64,000 bases of DNA. It comes from Pannonibacter indicus. GTDB lineage: Bacteria > Pseudomonadota > Alphaproteobacteria > Rhizobiales > Stappiaceae. The position numbers and the translations under genes are program-made. Positions 27,249 to 36,582 of the stretch are shown piece after piece; within the stretch, counting starts at the first letter, position 1, and the number at the start of each line of letters is the position of its first letter. The notes under the pieces are model-generated. The model was not told the DNA's origin and did no database searches. It was given only the letters and a program-made list of their open reading frames with translations. The stretch is from contig NZ_LIPT01000007.1 of the NCBI RefSeq assembly GCF_001418225.1, positions 124,001 through 188,000 on the forward strand, in the 5' to 3' direction.

Positions 27249-27992
27249 TTACGCCCAGTCCACCTGTGACGTCAGCATGTAGCCTGAGCCGTAGATGGTG
27301 CGGATGAGGGGTGTGGCGGATTCGGTCGCCAGTTTCTTGCGGATGCGGGAGATGCGCACGTCGATGGACCGGTCGAGGCTGTCGTCGCGGCCGCCGTGCT
27401 CCAGCAGGTAATCGCGTGAGAGCACGCGCTTGGGGGCCCGCAACAGGGCTTCCAGCAGGGTGGCTTCACCCGTGGAGAGGAACGTCTCCTCGCCCGAGGG
27501 CGAGACGAGCCGCAGGGCGCCGGGATGAAAGGTCCAGCCGGCAAAGCGGGCGGCATTGCCCTTGCCGGGGGGCGCGGCCTGACGCTCGGACGAGCGGCGC
27601 AGCACGGAACGCAGCCGCGCCACGATCTCGCGCGGGTCGAAAGGCTTCACCACATAATCGTCTGCACCCATTTCCAGCCCCATCACCCGGTCGGAGGAAT
27701 GGCTGCGGGCGGAAAGCACGATGACGGGCAGGGAGGTACGCTTGCGGATTTCGTTGATGAGGCTCATGCCGTCCATGTCCGGCAGGCCCAGATCGATGAG
27801 GCAGGCGTCGGGCAGCTGCTGGTCCATCATGGCGAGCATCTTGCCCGCCTGCTGAAAGCAGACCGAGCGGAAGCCATAGACCTCCAGTGTGCTGGCCAGA
27901 ATGGCGCAGATCTCCGCTTCATCGTCGCAGATGTAAACAAGTCCGGACATGGCTGTTGCACTGCTTCCGGTGCCGGGCGTCTCAGGCGTCAT
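27249..27992 (-). CDS. OmpR/PhoB-type response regulator
   Basis: The 247-residue protein has a receiver domain (Asp67 in CLIDLGLPDMDG, Lys in VVKPFDPRE) and a C-terminal winged-helix DNA-binding domain (RLVSPSGEETFLSTGEATLLEALLR to VDVRISRIRKKL and IRTIYGSGYML). Its start at 27992 overlaps the end of the upstream hybrid kinase gene by 11 bp, which implies translational coupling. An ATG at 27950 is possible, but the GAGGAAG upstream of 27992 favours the longer form. It ends 10 bp from DctM2, and may control the TRAP cluster or remote genes. Confidence 0.91.
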   Translation of the reverse strand: MTPETPGTGSSATAMSGLVYICDDEAEICAILASTLEVYGFRSVCFQQAGKMLAMMDQQLPDACLIDLGLPDMDGMSLINEIRKRTSLPVIVLSARSHSSDRVMGLEMGADDYVVKPFDPREIVARLRSVLRRSSERQAAPPGKGNAARFAGWTFHPGALRLVSPSGEETFLSTGEATLLEALLRAPKRVLSRDYLLEHGGRDDSLDRSIDVRISRIRKKLATESATPLIRTIYGSGYMLTSQVDWA

Positions 27993-29970
27993 GAGCGGTG
28001 ATCTTCCTCAAGGTTCCAGACAGCGCCGCCATATCAAAGGGCTTGGTCAGAAGCGGAAAAGCTGCGGCATCGGCCTTCTGGCCTGCCCCTTCCGCTGGCG
28101 CACCATAGTCGGCATAGCCGCTCATCAGCGCAATGCCGATGTCCGGGCGCTCCTGCCGGATCTGGTGCACGAGGGCCAGCCCGTTCATCTGGCCGGGCAT
28201 CACCACATCGGACAGCACGCCCCGGATTTCCGCCACATCCCGTGCCAGTTCAAGGGCATCTGCCGGGCTTTCTGCCGTCAGTACCGTATAGCCAAGGTCA
28301 CGGATCTGAAGGGCGACCGCTTCGGCGACGGCCGTTTCATCCTCCACGAGCAGGATCAGCTCGCCATTGCCCATGGCAAGGGCCGTCTGCACGCCCTCAG
28401 CTGCCGTTCCGGAAGGGCCGGTGCCGGCACTGAGGGGCAGCAGCAGCGACACGGTGGTGCCTGCACCGGGGGCGGTGGAAATATCCGCATGCCCGCCCGC
28501 CTGCCGGACAAGGCCATAGACCATCGACAGGCCCAGGCCGGAGCCGGTGCCGAAGGGCTTTGTCGTGAAGAAAGGCTCGAAGGCCCGCTGCCGGGTCGCT
28601 TCATCCATGCCCTGGCCGGTGTCGCGCACGCTGATGCGGGCATAGGGGCCTGCCGCCAGACCCGCGCCTGGCAGATCGCGCTCCGCCAGCTGCACCTGCG
28701 ACAGGCTGACGGTGATGCTGCCGCCTTCACGCATGGCATCGCGGGCATTGAAGACGAGGTTGACGATGGCCGTCTCCAGCTGCGCCGGGTCCACACGTGC
28801 CACCAGCCGTTCATCGGAAAGATCAAAGGACAGGTTGATGGCGCCGGGGAGGGAGCCGTGCAGCAGCGTCGCGGTATTGGCCAGAAGCGGGGCCAGTTCC
28901 ACGGTCTGCAGGTCTGAGGACTGGCCCCGGCTGAAGGCCAGCATGCGCTGGGTCAGGTCCGCCCCGCGCTGTGCCGCCTGCAGCATGGGGGCCAGGTGGG
29001 CCTCCACGTCGGCGGGCGTTACCTCACTGCCCTTGCGCTTCAGGCTGAGGAGATTGCCCATCAGGATGGCAAGCAGATTGTTGAAGTCATGCGCCAGCCC
29101 GCCGGTCAGCTTGCCGACCGCATCCATGCGCTGCGACTGGGCGAGCGCCGCCTCGTTGCGCTTCTGCTCCGTTGCATCCAGCGACAGCACGAAAACGCCG
29201 AGTGTGCGCCGGTCTACCGTCATGTCCGGAATCAGGGTGGAGCGCATGTAGGCCAGATCGCCATTCGGCTTGCGGCGGCTGTATTCATAGGACACCGCAT
29301 GGCCGCTGAATGCATGCTCGATCTGCGGCTGCAATTCGGTGAAGAGTTCCGCCCCCAGCACCTCGCGGGCGGGCCTCCCCGCAATGGAGGCGATGGAATG
29401 GCCAAACCATTCCGCATAACGCCGGTTGGCGAAGCGGAAGACGGGACCGGCGCCGGAGCCCGTGTCCGGGGCCATGTAGGCGACAAGGGCGGGAATGTTG
29501 TCGGTAACGAAGCGAAGCCAGTCCTCGCTCTGGCGCAGGGCGCGGGTGCGCTCGGCCACGGTCCGCTCCAGCTTCTCCTGCCGCTGCCGCTCCTCGGTGA
29601 TATCGGTGTAGATGGTGACGAACCCGCCCTGCGGCAGAGGCGTGCCACGCACGGCAATGACCTGGCCGTTGGGGCGGATGCGCTCGAAATAATGCGGCAC
29701 GAACTGGCGCGCCCGCTCCAGCCGCCGCTGGATCTTGCCCTCCACATCGCCGGGCCCGTATTCCCCGCGCTCCGTGTTGACCCGCAGGAACTCGGCCAGA
29801 TGCGCGCCGCGCCGGGCCAGTTCCTGCGGAAAGTCCAGCATCTCCCACAGGCCCCTGTTCCAGGCCACCAGTTGCAGGTTTGAGTCGAAGACAGAGAAGC
29901 CCTGATTCACATGATCAAGGGCAGCCTGCAGCATGTCGATATATTCGGTGGTGCCGGAGCTGATCGTCAT
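27982..29970 (-). CDS. PAS-domain hybrid histidine kinase with C-terminal receiver
   Basis: Soluble 662-residue kinase without membrane helices. Two PAS-like domains (about 10-125 and 150-265) are followed by a HisKA domain (His294 in GLAHDFNNLLA), an HATPase (NLVFNARDAM, DTGQGMDE, GTGSGLGLSMVYGL) and a C-terminal receiver (from about 538, Asp in VLSDVVMPGQ). A short coiled linker precedes the second PAS. The layout matches hybrid kinases that pass phosphate through their own receiver. The partner OmpR-type regulator is encoded immediately downstream with an 11-bp overlap. The signal sensed by the PAS domains is unknown; the gene is divergent from the acyl-CoA ligase/ABC operon and faces the TRAP operon. 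Confidence 0.9.
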   Translation of the reverse strand: MTISSGTTEYIDMLQAALDHVNQGFSVFDSNLQLVAWNRGLWEMLDFPQELARRGAHLAEFLRVNTERGEYGPGDVEGKIQRRLERARQFVPHYFERIRPNGQVIAVRGTPLPQGGFVTIYTDITEERQRQEKLERTVAERTRALRQSEDWLRFVTDNIPALVAYMAPDTGSGAGPVFRFANRRYAEWFGHSIASIAGRPAREVLGAELFTELQPQIEHAFSGHAVSYEYSRRKPNGDLAYMRSTLIPDMTVDRRTLGVFVLSLDATEQKRNEAALAQSQRMDAVGKLTGGLAHDFNNLLAILMGNLLSLKRKGSEVTPADVEAHLAPMLQAAQRGADLTQRMLAFSRGQSSDLQTVELAPLLANTATLLHGSLPGAINLSFDLSDERLVARVDPAQLETAIVNLVFNARDAMREGGSITVSLSQVQLAERDLPGAGLAAGPYARISVRDTGQGMDEATRQRAFEPFFTTKPFGTGSGLGLSMVYGLVRQAGGHADISTAPGAGTTVSLLLPLSAGTGPSGTAAEGVQTALAMGNGELILLVEDETAVAEAVALQIRDLGYTVLTAESPADALELARDVAEIRGVLSDVVMPGQMNGLALVHQIRQERPDIGIALMSGYADYGAPAEGAGQKADAAAFPLLTKPFDMAALSGTLRKITAHDA

Positions 29971-30223
29971 GGCGTGAGTTTAGGCAGAAGGCCGGAGGGA
30001 ACACCAGTCAGCCATCGGATGAATGGAGGATGACCCTGAAACAATTCGTCACAGTCTGAACATACTGGCGCAATGCACCGCGTCTACCGTCAAATGCAAC
30101 CCATGGTGAGACATCCGCAGGCTCCGCCAAAGAAAGAGCTTGCGGCCCTTCGGGAGGAAGGCGTCTCATGAGGGCCAAAACGCGACTCCGGTAAACGGGG
30201 CGCCTGGGAGGGTGGACGACGCG

Positions 30224-32209
30224 ATGGCAGGATTGACCAGCGCTGCGAGGGAGGGTGCTGACACCTTTCCGAAGATTCTCTTGTGCAATGCAAAAGAACT
30301 TGGTTCTCGCACTGCAGTGCGGGAAAAGGACCTTGGTATCTGGCAAAGCTGGACATGGTCAGAAGTTCTTGACGAGACGCGCAGCTTTTCCATCGGCCTT
30401 GGCAGACTTGGTTTGAAGGCCGGTGACAAGATCGCAATTGTAGGCGCCAACAGGCCCCGGCTTTACTGGTCGATGGTGGCGGCTCAGGCGCTTGGCGCCG
30501 TGCCTGTCCCGGTCTACGCAGACTCCGTAGCGGAAGAAATGGCCTATGTTCTGGGTCACGCAGAGGTTCGCTTTGCGGTTGTAGAGGATCAGGAGCAGGT
30601 CGACAAGCTTCTCTCCATGGCGGAGACCGTGCCGAGCCTGAGTGCCGTGATCTATGATGATCCGCGCGGCCTGCGGGACTATGACCACGGCCGCCTGTTC
30701 AGCTTCACCGGCGTGCAGGATCTTGGCCGCCAGCATGTTGCAGCAGATCCGAAGGCGCTCAGCGCCTGGGAAGAGGGGCTGGCGCAGGGCAAGGGCAGCG
30801 ACATTGCCGTGATGCTCTACACCTCCGGCACCACCGGCCGCCCCAAAGGCGTGATGCTGTCCTTCGACAATCTGGTCATTTCGGCGCGCAACGCCAATGC
30901 CTTCGACAAGCTGGACGAGAGCGAGGACATCCTCGCCTATCTGCCGATGGCCTGGATCGGCGACCACGTGTTCTCGCTGGCGCAGGCCTATACGGCCGGT
31001 TACTGCGTCAACTGCCCGGAAAGCCTCGATACGGTGGATCTGGACCGGCTGGAGATCGCGCCGACCTATTTCTTCGCTCCCCCGCGCGTTTTTGAAAGCA
31101 TGCTCACCCGCATCATGGTGCGCATGGAAGATGCAGGCCGGGTGAAGAAGGCCATGTTCGACTATTTCATGGGCGTCGCCCGCCGGTCCGGCGAGAAGAT
31201 CCTCAACGGTCAGCCAGTGCCGCTGACGGACAGGCTGCTTTACGGCCTTGGCGAGTTTCTTGTTTATGGCCCGCTGAAGAACCGCATGGGGCTTACCCGG
31301 CTGAAGGTCGGCTATACCGCCGGTGAAGCCATCGGGCCGGAGATCTTCAGTTTCTACCGCTCGCTAGGCCTCAATCTGAAGCAGCTCTACGGCCAGACGG
31401 AAGCCAGCGTCTACATCACCCTGCAGCCGGATGGCGAGATCTTTGCCGATACGGTCGGCAAGCCCGCCCCGCAGGTGGAGCTGAAGATCGCCGAAAACGG
31501 TGAGGTGCTCTACCGCTCGCCGGGCACCTTTGTCGCCTATTACAAGAACGACGAGGCCACCCGCACCACCAAGACGGAAGATGGCTGGGTCTTTACCGGT
31601 GACGCCGGCTTCATTGCCCCCAACGGCCACCTGAAGATCATCGACCGCGCCAAGGATGTGGGCAAGCTCAACAGTGGCGCGCTGTTTGCGCCCAAATACA
31701 TCGAGAACAAGCTGAAGTTCTTCCCCAACATCAAGGAGGCGGTTGCCTTCGGCAATGAGCGGGATTTCGTCGGCGTATTCCTCAACATCGACCTGACGGC
31801 GGTGGGCAGCTGGGCCGAGCGCAACAACGTCAACTATGCCAGCTATCAGGAGCTTGCCGCCCATCCGGAGGTCTACCGGATGATCCAGCAGCATGTGGAT
31901 CAGGTGAACCGGGATCTGGCGGCAGAGCCGATGATGGCCGGCGCGCAGATCCACCGCTTCCTCATCCTGCACAAGGAGCTGGATGCGGACGATGGCGAGC
32001 TGACGCGCACGCAGAAGGTTCGCCGGTCCTTCATCGCCGAGCGCTACGCGCCGCTGATCGAAGGGCTCTACGACGGGTCCACTTCGCGCCATGTGCGCAC
32101 CGAAGTGACCTTCGAGGATGGCCGCACGGGCGTCATCGAGGCAACTGTCGAAATCAGGGACATGACGCCGCACGCCCCAGTGCAGGCCATGCGGGAGGCT
32201 GCAGAATGA
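30224..32209 (+). CDS. Long-chain fatty acid-CoA ligase-like AMP-forming enzyme
   Basis: The ATG at 30224 (GGAGGG about 12 bp upstream) gives 661 residues. It has the ATP-binding loop MLYTSGTTGRPKGVMLS, the substrate-binding segment LYGQTEASVYIT, and WVFTGDAGF and DRAKDVGKLNSG for the C-terminal subdomain. These are features of long-chain acyl-CoA synthetases (FadD15-like). It would adenylate a carboxylic acid and transfer it to CoA. The next gene, an ABC ATPase, overlaps by four bases, so the ligase is probably in the transport operon and activates the imported acid, possibly a fatty or aromatic acid. Confidence 0.87.
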   Translation: MAGLTSAAREGADTFPKILLCNAKELGSRTAVREKDLGIWQSWTWSEVLDETRSFSIGLGRLGLKAGDKIAIVGANRPRLYWSMVAAQALGAVPVPVYADSVAEEMAYVLGHAEVRFAVVEDQEQVDKLLSMAETVPSLSAVIYDDPRGLRDYDHGRLFSFTGVQDLGRQHVAADPKALSAWEEGLAQGKGSDIAVMLYTSGTTGRPKGVMLSFDNLVISARNANAFDKLDESEDILAYLPMAWIGDHVFSLAQAYTAGYCVNCPESLDTVDLDRLEIAPTYFFAPPRVFESMLTRIMVRMEDAGRVKKAMFDYFMGVARRSGEKILNGQPVPLTDRLLYGLGEFLVYGPLKNRMGLTRLKVGYTAGEAIGPEIFSFYRSLGLNLKQLYGQTEASVYITLQPDGEIFADTVGKPAPQVELKIAENGEVLYRSPGTFVAYYKNDEATRTTKTEDGWVFTGDAGFIAPNGHLKIIDRAKDVGKLNSGALFAPKYIENKLKFFPNIKEAVAFGNERDFVGVFLNIDLTAVGSWAERNNVNYASYQELAAHPEVYRMIQQHVDQVNRDLAAEPMMAGAQIHRFLILHKELDADDGELTRTQKVRRSFIAERYAPLIEGLYDGSTSRHVRTEVTFEDGRTGVIEATVEIRDMTPHAPVQAMREAAE

Positions 32210-33036
32210 ACGCGATGACAGCAACCAGCATGCCCGCTGCCAAGCCGGCGTCCAGAATAGAACCTGCTCCGGAAGCGCTTTTGAAGATTGAGAACGTTTC
32301 GCTCTCCTTCGGCGGTGTGAAGGCGATCACCAATATCTCCTTCGACATCCGCAAGGGCGAGATCCGCGCCATCATCGGCCCCAACGGGGCAGGCAAGACG
32401 TCGATGCTCAATGTCATCAACGGCTTCTACCATCCGCAGCAGGGTACCATCACCTGGAAAGGGCAGACCCGCAGCAAGATGCGGCCCTATGATGCGGCGG
32501 CGCAGGGCATCGCCCGCACTTTCCAGAATGTGGCGCTGTTCAAGGGCATGAGCACGCTGGACAACATCATGTCCGGCCGCTCGCTGAAGATGCACCGCAA
32601 CTTCTTCTGGCAGCTCCTGCATTACGGTCCGGCGCGGGATGAGGAAATCGAGCACCGCCGCAAGGTCGAGGACATCATCGACTTTCTGGAGATCCAGGCC
32701 ATCCGCAAGACGCCGGTGGGCAAACTGCCCTATGGCCTGCAGAAGCGGGTGGAACTGGGCCGGGCGCTGGCCATGGAGCCGGAGCTTCTGCTGCTCGACG
32801 AGCCGATGGCCGGCATGAACCTTGAGGAGAAGGAGGACATGAGCCGCTTCATCCTCGATGTGAACCAGCAGTTCGGCACCACCATCGCCCTCATCGAGCA
32901 TGACATGGGCGTGGTCATGGACCTGTCCGACCGGGTGGTCGTGCTCGACTACGGCAAGAAGATCGCCGATGGCCCCCCTGCCGAGGTGCAGGCCAGTCAG
33001 GAAGTCATCGACGCCTATCTCGGCGTGGCGCATTAA
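32206..33036 (+). CDS. livG: Branched-chain-type ABC transporter ATP-binding protein LivG
   Basis: The 276-residue ABC ATPase has Walker A GPNGAGKTSMLN, a Q-loop, the signature region LPYGLQKRVELGRALAMEPELLLLDEPMAGMN and the switch EHDMGVVMDL. It belongs to the LivG group, which pairs with LivF. Its start overlaps the ligase stop (ATGA). The motif preceding Walker B reads YGLQKR in place of the usual SGGQ-type signature, a typical LivG variation. It energises import through LivH and LivM in the inner membrane. Confidence 0.9.
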   Translation: MNAMTATSMPAAKPASRIEPAPEALLKIENVSLSFGGVKAITNISFDIRKGEIRAIIGPNGAGKTSMLNVINGFYHPQQGTITWKGQTRSKMRPYDAAAQGIARTFQNVALFKGMSTLDNIMSGRSLKMHRNFFWQLLHYGPARDEEIEHRRKVEDIIDFLEIQAIRKTPVGKLPYGLQKRVELGRALAMEPELLLLDEPMAGMNLEEKEDMSRFILDVNQQFGTTIALIEHDMGVVMDLSDRVVVLDYGKKIADGPPAEVQASQEVIDAYLGVAH

Positions 33037-33048
33037 GGGGGGACGGCG

Positions 33049-34002
33049 ATGCTCTATGATATTTTCATCCTGCCGTTTGCGCAGATGGCCGATCAGCCGG
33101 ATTTCCTGCTGCAGGTGCTGTGGGAAGGCTTCGTGGCAGGCATTCTCTATGCCCTGATCGCCCTTGGCTTCGTGCTGATCTTCAAGGCCTCCGGCGTTTT
33201 CAACTTTGCGCAGGGCATCATGGTGGTCTTCGCGGGTCTGACACTTGTCGGGCTCTATGAGCACGGCGTTCCCGCGTTTCTGGCGCTGCTTTTGACCATC
33301 GGTGTGATGGGCATTCTGGCCTACACCATCGAGCGGGTGGTGATGCGGCCGCTGGTGAACCAGCCGGAAATCATCCTGCTGATGGCGACCATCGGCATGA
33401 CCTATTTCCTCATCGGCTTTGGCGAGTTCATCTTCGGCGGCGAGCCGAAGCGGATGATCACCGAAGAGCTGTGGCTGCCGACGGGCTCCACCGCCATCGA
33501 GTTCGGCGAGCGCGGTCTCGTCATCCTGCAGCATATCGACATTGCGGCGGCAGTGATCGCCATGCTGATGGTGGCAAGCCTTGGCATCTTCTTCAACAAG
33601 ACCCGTATCGGCCGGGCGCTGCGTGCGGTGGCCGATGACCATCAGGCGGCGCTCTCGGTCGGCATCTCGCTGAACCAGATCTGGGCCATCGTGTGGTTTG
33701 CCGCCGGTATCGTGGCGCTGGTGACGGGCATCATGTGGGGCGCGCGTTCGGACGTGTCCTTTGCGCTGGAGATCGTCGCCTTCAAGGCCTTGCCGGTGCT
33801 GATCCTTGGCGGTTTCACCTCCATCCCCGGCGCCATCATCGGCGGACTGATCATCGGCTTCGGCGAGAAGCTCGGCGAGATCTACTGGGGTCCGCTGGTG
33901 GGCGGGGGCATCGAGTCCTGGCTCGCCTACATCATCGCCCTGGTCTTCCTTCTGTTCCGTCCGCAAGGTCTCTTCGGCGAACGCATCATCGAGCGCGTGT
34001 GA
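33049..34002 (+). CDS. livH: Branched-chain-type ABC permease LivH
   Basis: The 317-residue inner membrane protein has about eight or nine helices, with the LivH hallmark GFVLIFKASGVFNFAQGIMVVFAGL and the cytoplasmic loop TRIGRALRAVADDHQAALSVGISLN that contacts the ATPase. It starts 12 bp after LivG. The C-terminal LLFRPQGLFGERIIERV is standard for the family. It forms the transport channel with LivM. Confidence 0.9.
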   Translation: MLYDIFILPFAQMADQPDFLLQVLWEGFVAGILYALIALGFVLIFKASGVFNFAQGIMVVFAGLTLVGLYEHGVPAFLALLLTIGVMGILAYTIERVVMRPLVNQPEIILLMATIGMTYFLIGFGEFIFGGEPKRMITEELWLPTGSTAIEFGERGLVILQHIDIAAAVIAMLMVASLGIFFNKTRIGRALRAVADDHQAALSVGISLNQIWAIVWFAAGIVALVTGIMWGARSDVSFALEIVAFKALPVLILGGFTSIPGAIIGGLIIGFGEKLGEIYWGPLVGGGIESWLAYIIALVFLLFRPQGLFGERIIERV

Positions 34003-34008
34003 GGTCCC

Positions 34009-35085
34009 ATGTTTTACCGTGAGGCAGGCCAGTTCAAGACGAGCTACGAGGCGGATCAGGCGCTTTTCCCGATCCGGCAGGACCGGATCGGCATTGCGAT
34101 CCTCATCTTCGCAGCCTTTGTCGCAATTCCTTATCTGGCTAACGACTTCTTCCTCAGCTCGATCATGATCCCGTTCCTGGTGTTCTCGCTGGCGGCGATC
34201 GGGCTTAATGTGCTGACGGGCTTTGCCGGTCAGCTCTCCCTTGGCTCCGGCGCCTTCATGGGCGTCGGCGCCTATGCAGCCTACAAGCTCACCTCCATCT
34301 TCCCGGATGTGAACGTGATCCTGCTGGTGCTGGTGTCGGGCGTGTTCTCGGCCGGCATCGGCGCGATCTTCGGTCTGCCGAGCCTGCGCATCAAGGGGCT
34401 CTATCTGGCGGTGACGACGCTGGCGGCGCAGTTCTTTCTGGAGTGGTGCTTCATCCGCATCGGCTGGCTCTACAATTACAACGCCTCCGGCGCCATCGAG
34501 ATCCCGCACCGCACGATGTTCGGCATCACCATCGCCGGGGCCGAGGCCACACCGCTGACGCGCTACTTCATCGTGCTGTGCATCACGCTTGCCATTGCGG
34601 TGCTGGTGTCGAACCTCATCCGTGGCCGCATCGGCCGGTCCTGGATGATGATCCGCGACATGGACATTGCGGCGGAACTGATCGGCATCCGTCCGCTCCG
34701 GGCCAAGCTGCTGGCCTTCGCAGTGTCGTCCTACATCTGCGGCGTGGCGGGTGCGATGATGGTGTTCTTCTGGCTGAATGCGGCCGAACCCTCGTCCTAT
34801 TCCATCGCCCTGTCGTTCCAGATCCTGTTCATGGTCATTCTGGGCGGGCTGGGCAGCATCGGCGGCTCGTTCCTGGGCGCTGCCTTCATCTGGATCCTGC
34901 CGGTCGTGCTGCGTGCCATTCCGGCGATGACGGGTATCGAGGTGGGGGCCGAGACGATCCAGCATCTGTCTCACATGATCGTGGGCGCGCTGATCATCTT
35001 CTTCCTGATCGTGGAACCGCATGGTCTCGCCCGGCTGTGGCAGATCGGCAAGCAGAAGCTTCGGGTGTGGCCGTTCCCGTACTGA
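34009..35085 (+). CDS. livM: Branched-chain-type ABC permease LivM
   Basis: The 358-residue protein has about ten membrane helices, the LivM motif LNVLTGFAGQLSLGSGAFMGVGAYAAYKL and the EAA-like loop IRDMDIAAELIGIRPLRAKLLAFAVSSYICGVAGAM. It starts seven bases after LivH. It pairs with LivH in the membrane. The N-terminus begins with a short hydrophilic segment before the first helix. Identity of the substrate is set by the binding protein downstream. Confidence 0.9.
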   Translation: MFYREAGQFKTSYEADQALFPIRQDRIGIAILIFAAFVAIPYLANDFFLSSIMIPFLVFSLAAIGLNVLTGFAGQLSLGSGAFMGVGAYAAYKLTSIFPDVNVILLVLVSGVFSAGIGAIFGLPSLRIKGLYLAVTTLAAQFFLEWCFIRIGWLYNYNASGAIEIPHRTMFGITIAGAEATPLTRYFIVLCITLAIAVLVSNLIRGRIGRSWMMIRDMDIAAELIGIRPLRAKLLAFAVSSYICGVAGAMMVFFWLNAAEPSSYSIALSFQILFMVILGGLGSIGGSFLGAAFIWILPVVLRAIPAMTGIEVGAETIQHLSHMIVGALIIFFLIVEPHGLARLWQIGKQKLRVWPFPY

Positions 35086-35183
35086 CGGCCACCTGGAAAG
35101 AAACCCGGCTGGAGCCTTCGTCCGCCACAACACACAAAGGCAAGCGGACCGGAAAGCCAGCCGTTCTTTGGGAGGAAAGCAAC

Positions 35184-36506
35184 ATGAACTTCAAGGCAAT
35201 CGCATTGGGAACTGCACTTGCGCTGGGGGGCGCTGCGCCTTTCACCGTCCAGACCGCGGCAGCGGAAGGCAATTATATCCCGCTTCTGACCTACCGCACC
35301 GGTGCCTTTGCGGGCTCGGGCATCCACATCGCCAATGGCATGTATGACTATCTGCAGATGCTGAACGAACGCGATGGCGGCATCGGCGGCGTCAAGATCA
35401 TTCTGGAGGAATGCGAGACCGGGTATGACCCGCAGAAGGGCATGGAGTGCTACGAGGCGACCAAGGGCAAGGGCGCCCTGATGTACAATCCCTACAACAC
35501 CGGAACGACGCTGCAGATCATCCCGAAAGCGGGCGTCGACAAGATCCCGGTTCTGTCCATGGGCTATGGCCTGTCGGCTGCGGCCATCGGCAACACCTTC
35601 CCCTGGGTCTTCAACGTGCCGGACACCTACTGGGATGGCCTCTCCGTGGTCATCAAGTATATTGGCGAGCAGGAAGGCGGACTGGACAAGCTGAAGGGCA
35701 AGAAGATCGGCTACATCTTCCTCGATGCCGGTTTCGGCCGCGAGCCGCTGCCGCTGCTGGAGCAGCTGTCCAAGACCTACGGTTTCGAGGTCACCCAGTA
35801 TCCGGTGCCCGCCAAGGAAATGCAGAACCAGTCCTCGCAGTGGCTGAACATCCGCCGCGACCGTCCGGATTACGTGATCATGTGGGGCTGGGGCGCGATG
35901 AACCCGACCGCCATCAAGGAAGCCGTCAAGACCCGCTTCCCGATGGACAAGATGATCGGCGTGTGGTGGTCCGGCGGTGATGATGATGCGGCAGCTGGTG
36001 GCGCCGGTGCGAAGGGCTACAAGGCGCTGAACATCTCCGGCCTCGGCACGGATTATCCGGCACTGGCCGACATCAAGAAGCTGGTCGTGGATGCCCGCAA
36101 GTCGCAGACCACCGAAGCCAATTTCGGCACCGTTCTCTATAACCGCGGCGTCCTGAACGGCGTGCTGATTGCCGAAGCCATCCGCACCGCGCAGGAAAAG
36201 ACCGGCAAGACGGTTCTGACCGGTGCAGATGCCCGTATCGGCCTTGAGGCGCTCAACCTCTCCGAAGAGCGTCTGAAGGAAATCGGCCTTGCCGGCTTCG
36301 CCCATCCGATGAAGGTCACCTGTGAGGATCACACCGGCTCGCATCCTGTCTACATTCAGGAGTGGGACGGCGCCAAGTGGGTGAAGGCTTCGGACTGGAT
36401 CGAGCCGATGAAGGACGCCGTGCGTCCGCTGCTTGAGGCCGCCGCCAAGGAATACACCGAGAAGAACGCTCCCTGGCCGGCCCGGACGGAGCCCTGCCCG
36501 AACTGA
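35184..36506 (+). CDS. ABC transporter substrate-binding protein (Liv-type, periplasmic)
   Basis: The ATG at 35184 follows GGGAGGAAAG and gives 440 residues. A Sec signal peptide (MNFKAIALGTALALGGAAPFTVQTAAAEG) precedes a type I periplasmic binding-protein fold, with YDYLQMLNERDGGIGGVKIILEECETGYDPQKGMECYEATK and DRPDYVIMWGWGAMNPTAIKEA. The subfamily lies with urea/short-chain amide and aromatic-acid binders more than with LIV-BP, as far as I can see by reading. With the flanking acyl-CoA ligases it probably delivers an organic acid. The leader of 98 bp to LivM may hold an internal promoter. Confidence 0.86.
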   Translation: MNFKAIALGTALALGGAAPFTVQTAAAEGNYIPLLTYRTGAFAGSGIHIANGMYDYLQMLNERDGGIGGVKIILEECETGYDPQKGMECYEATKGKGALMYNPYNTGTTLQIIPKAGVDKIPVLSMGYGLSAAAIGNTFPWVFNVPDTYWDGLSVVIKYIGEQEGGLDKLKGKKIGYIFLDAGFGREPLPLLEQLSKTYGFEVTQYPVPAKEMQNQSSQWLNIRRDRPDYVIMWGWGAMNPTAIKEAVKTRFPMDKMIGVWWSGGDDDAAAGGAGAKGYKALNISGLGTDYPALADIKKLVVDARKSQTTEANFGTVLYNRGVLNGVLIAEAIRTAQEKTGKTVLTGADARIGLEALNLSEERLKEIGLAGFAHPMKVTCEDHTGSHPVYIQEWDGAKWVKASDWIEPMKDAVRPLLEAAAKEYTEKNAPWPARTEPCPN

Positions 36507-36582
36507 CAAGAGTTCAGGACCGCTTTCTGCCGCGGACGTGAACCGCCCGCGGCAGGGACATGCCGGAAAGAGGATCAGACCC

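Noticed and set aside
32068-35133. A 1021-codon open frame on the minus strand opposite the Liv genes
   Set aside because: It spans several well-supported genes on the plus strand, shows low-complexity His/Asp/Gln-rich translation typical of antisense frames, and has no ribosome-binding site.
34443-35183. An N-terminal extension of the ABC binding protein reaching into livM
   Set aside because: The signal peptide begins at the ATG at 35184 after a clear ribosome-binding site; the upstream open frame overlaps livM.
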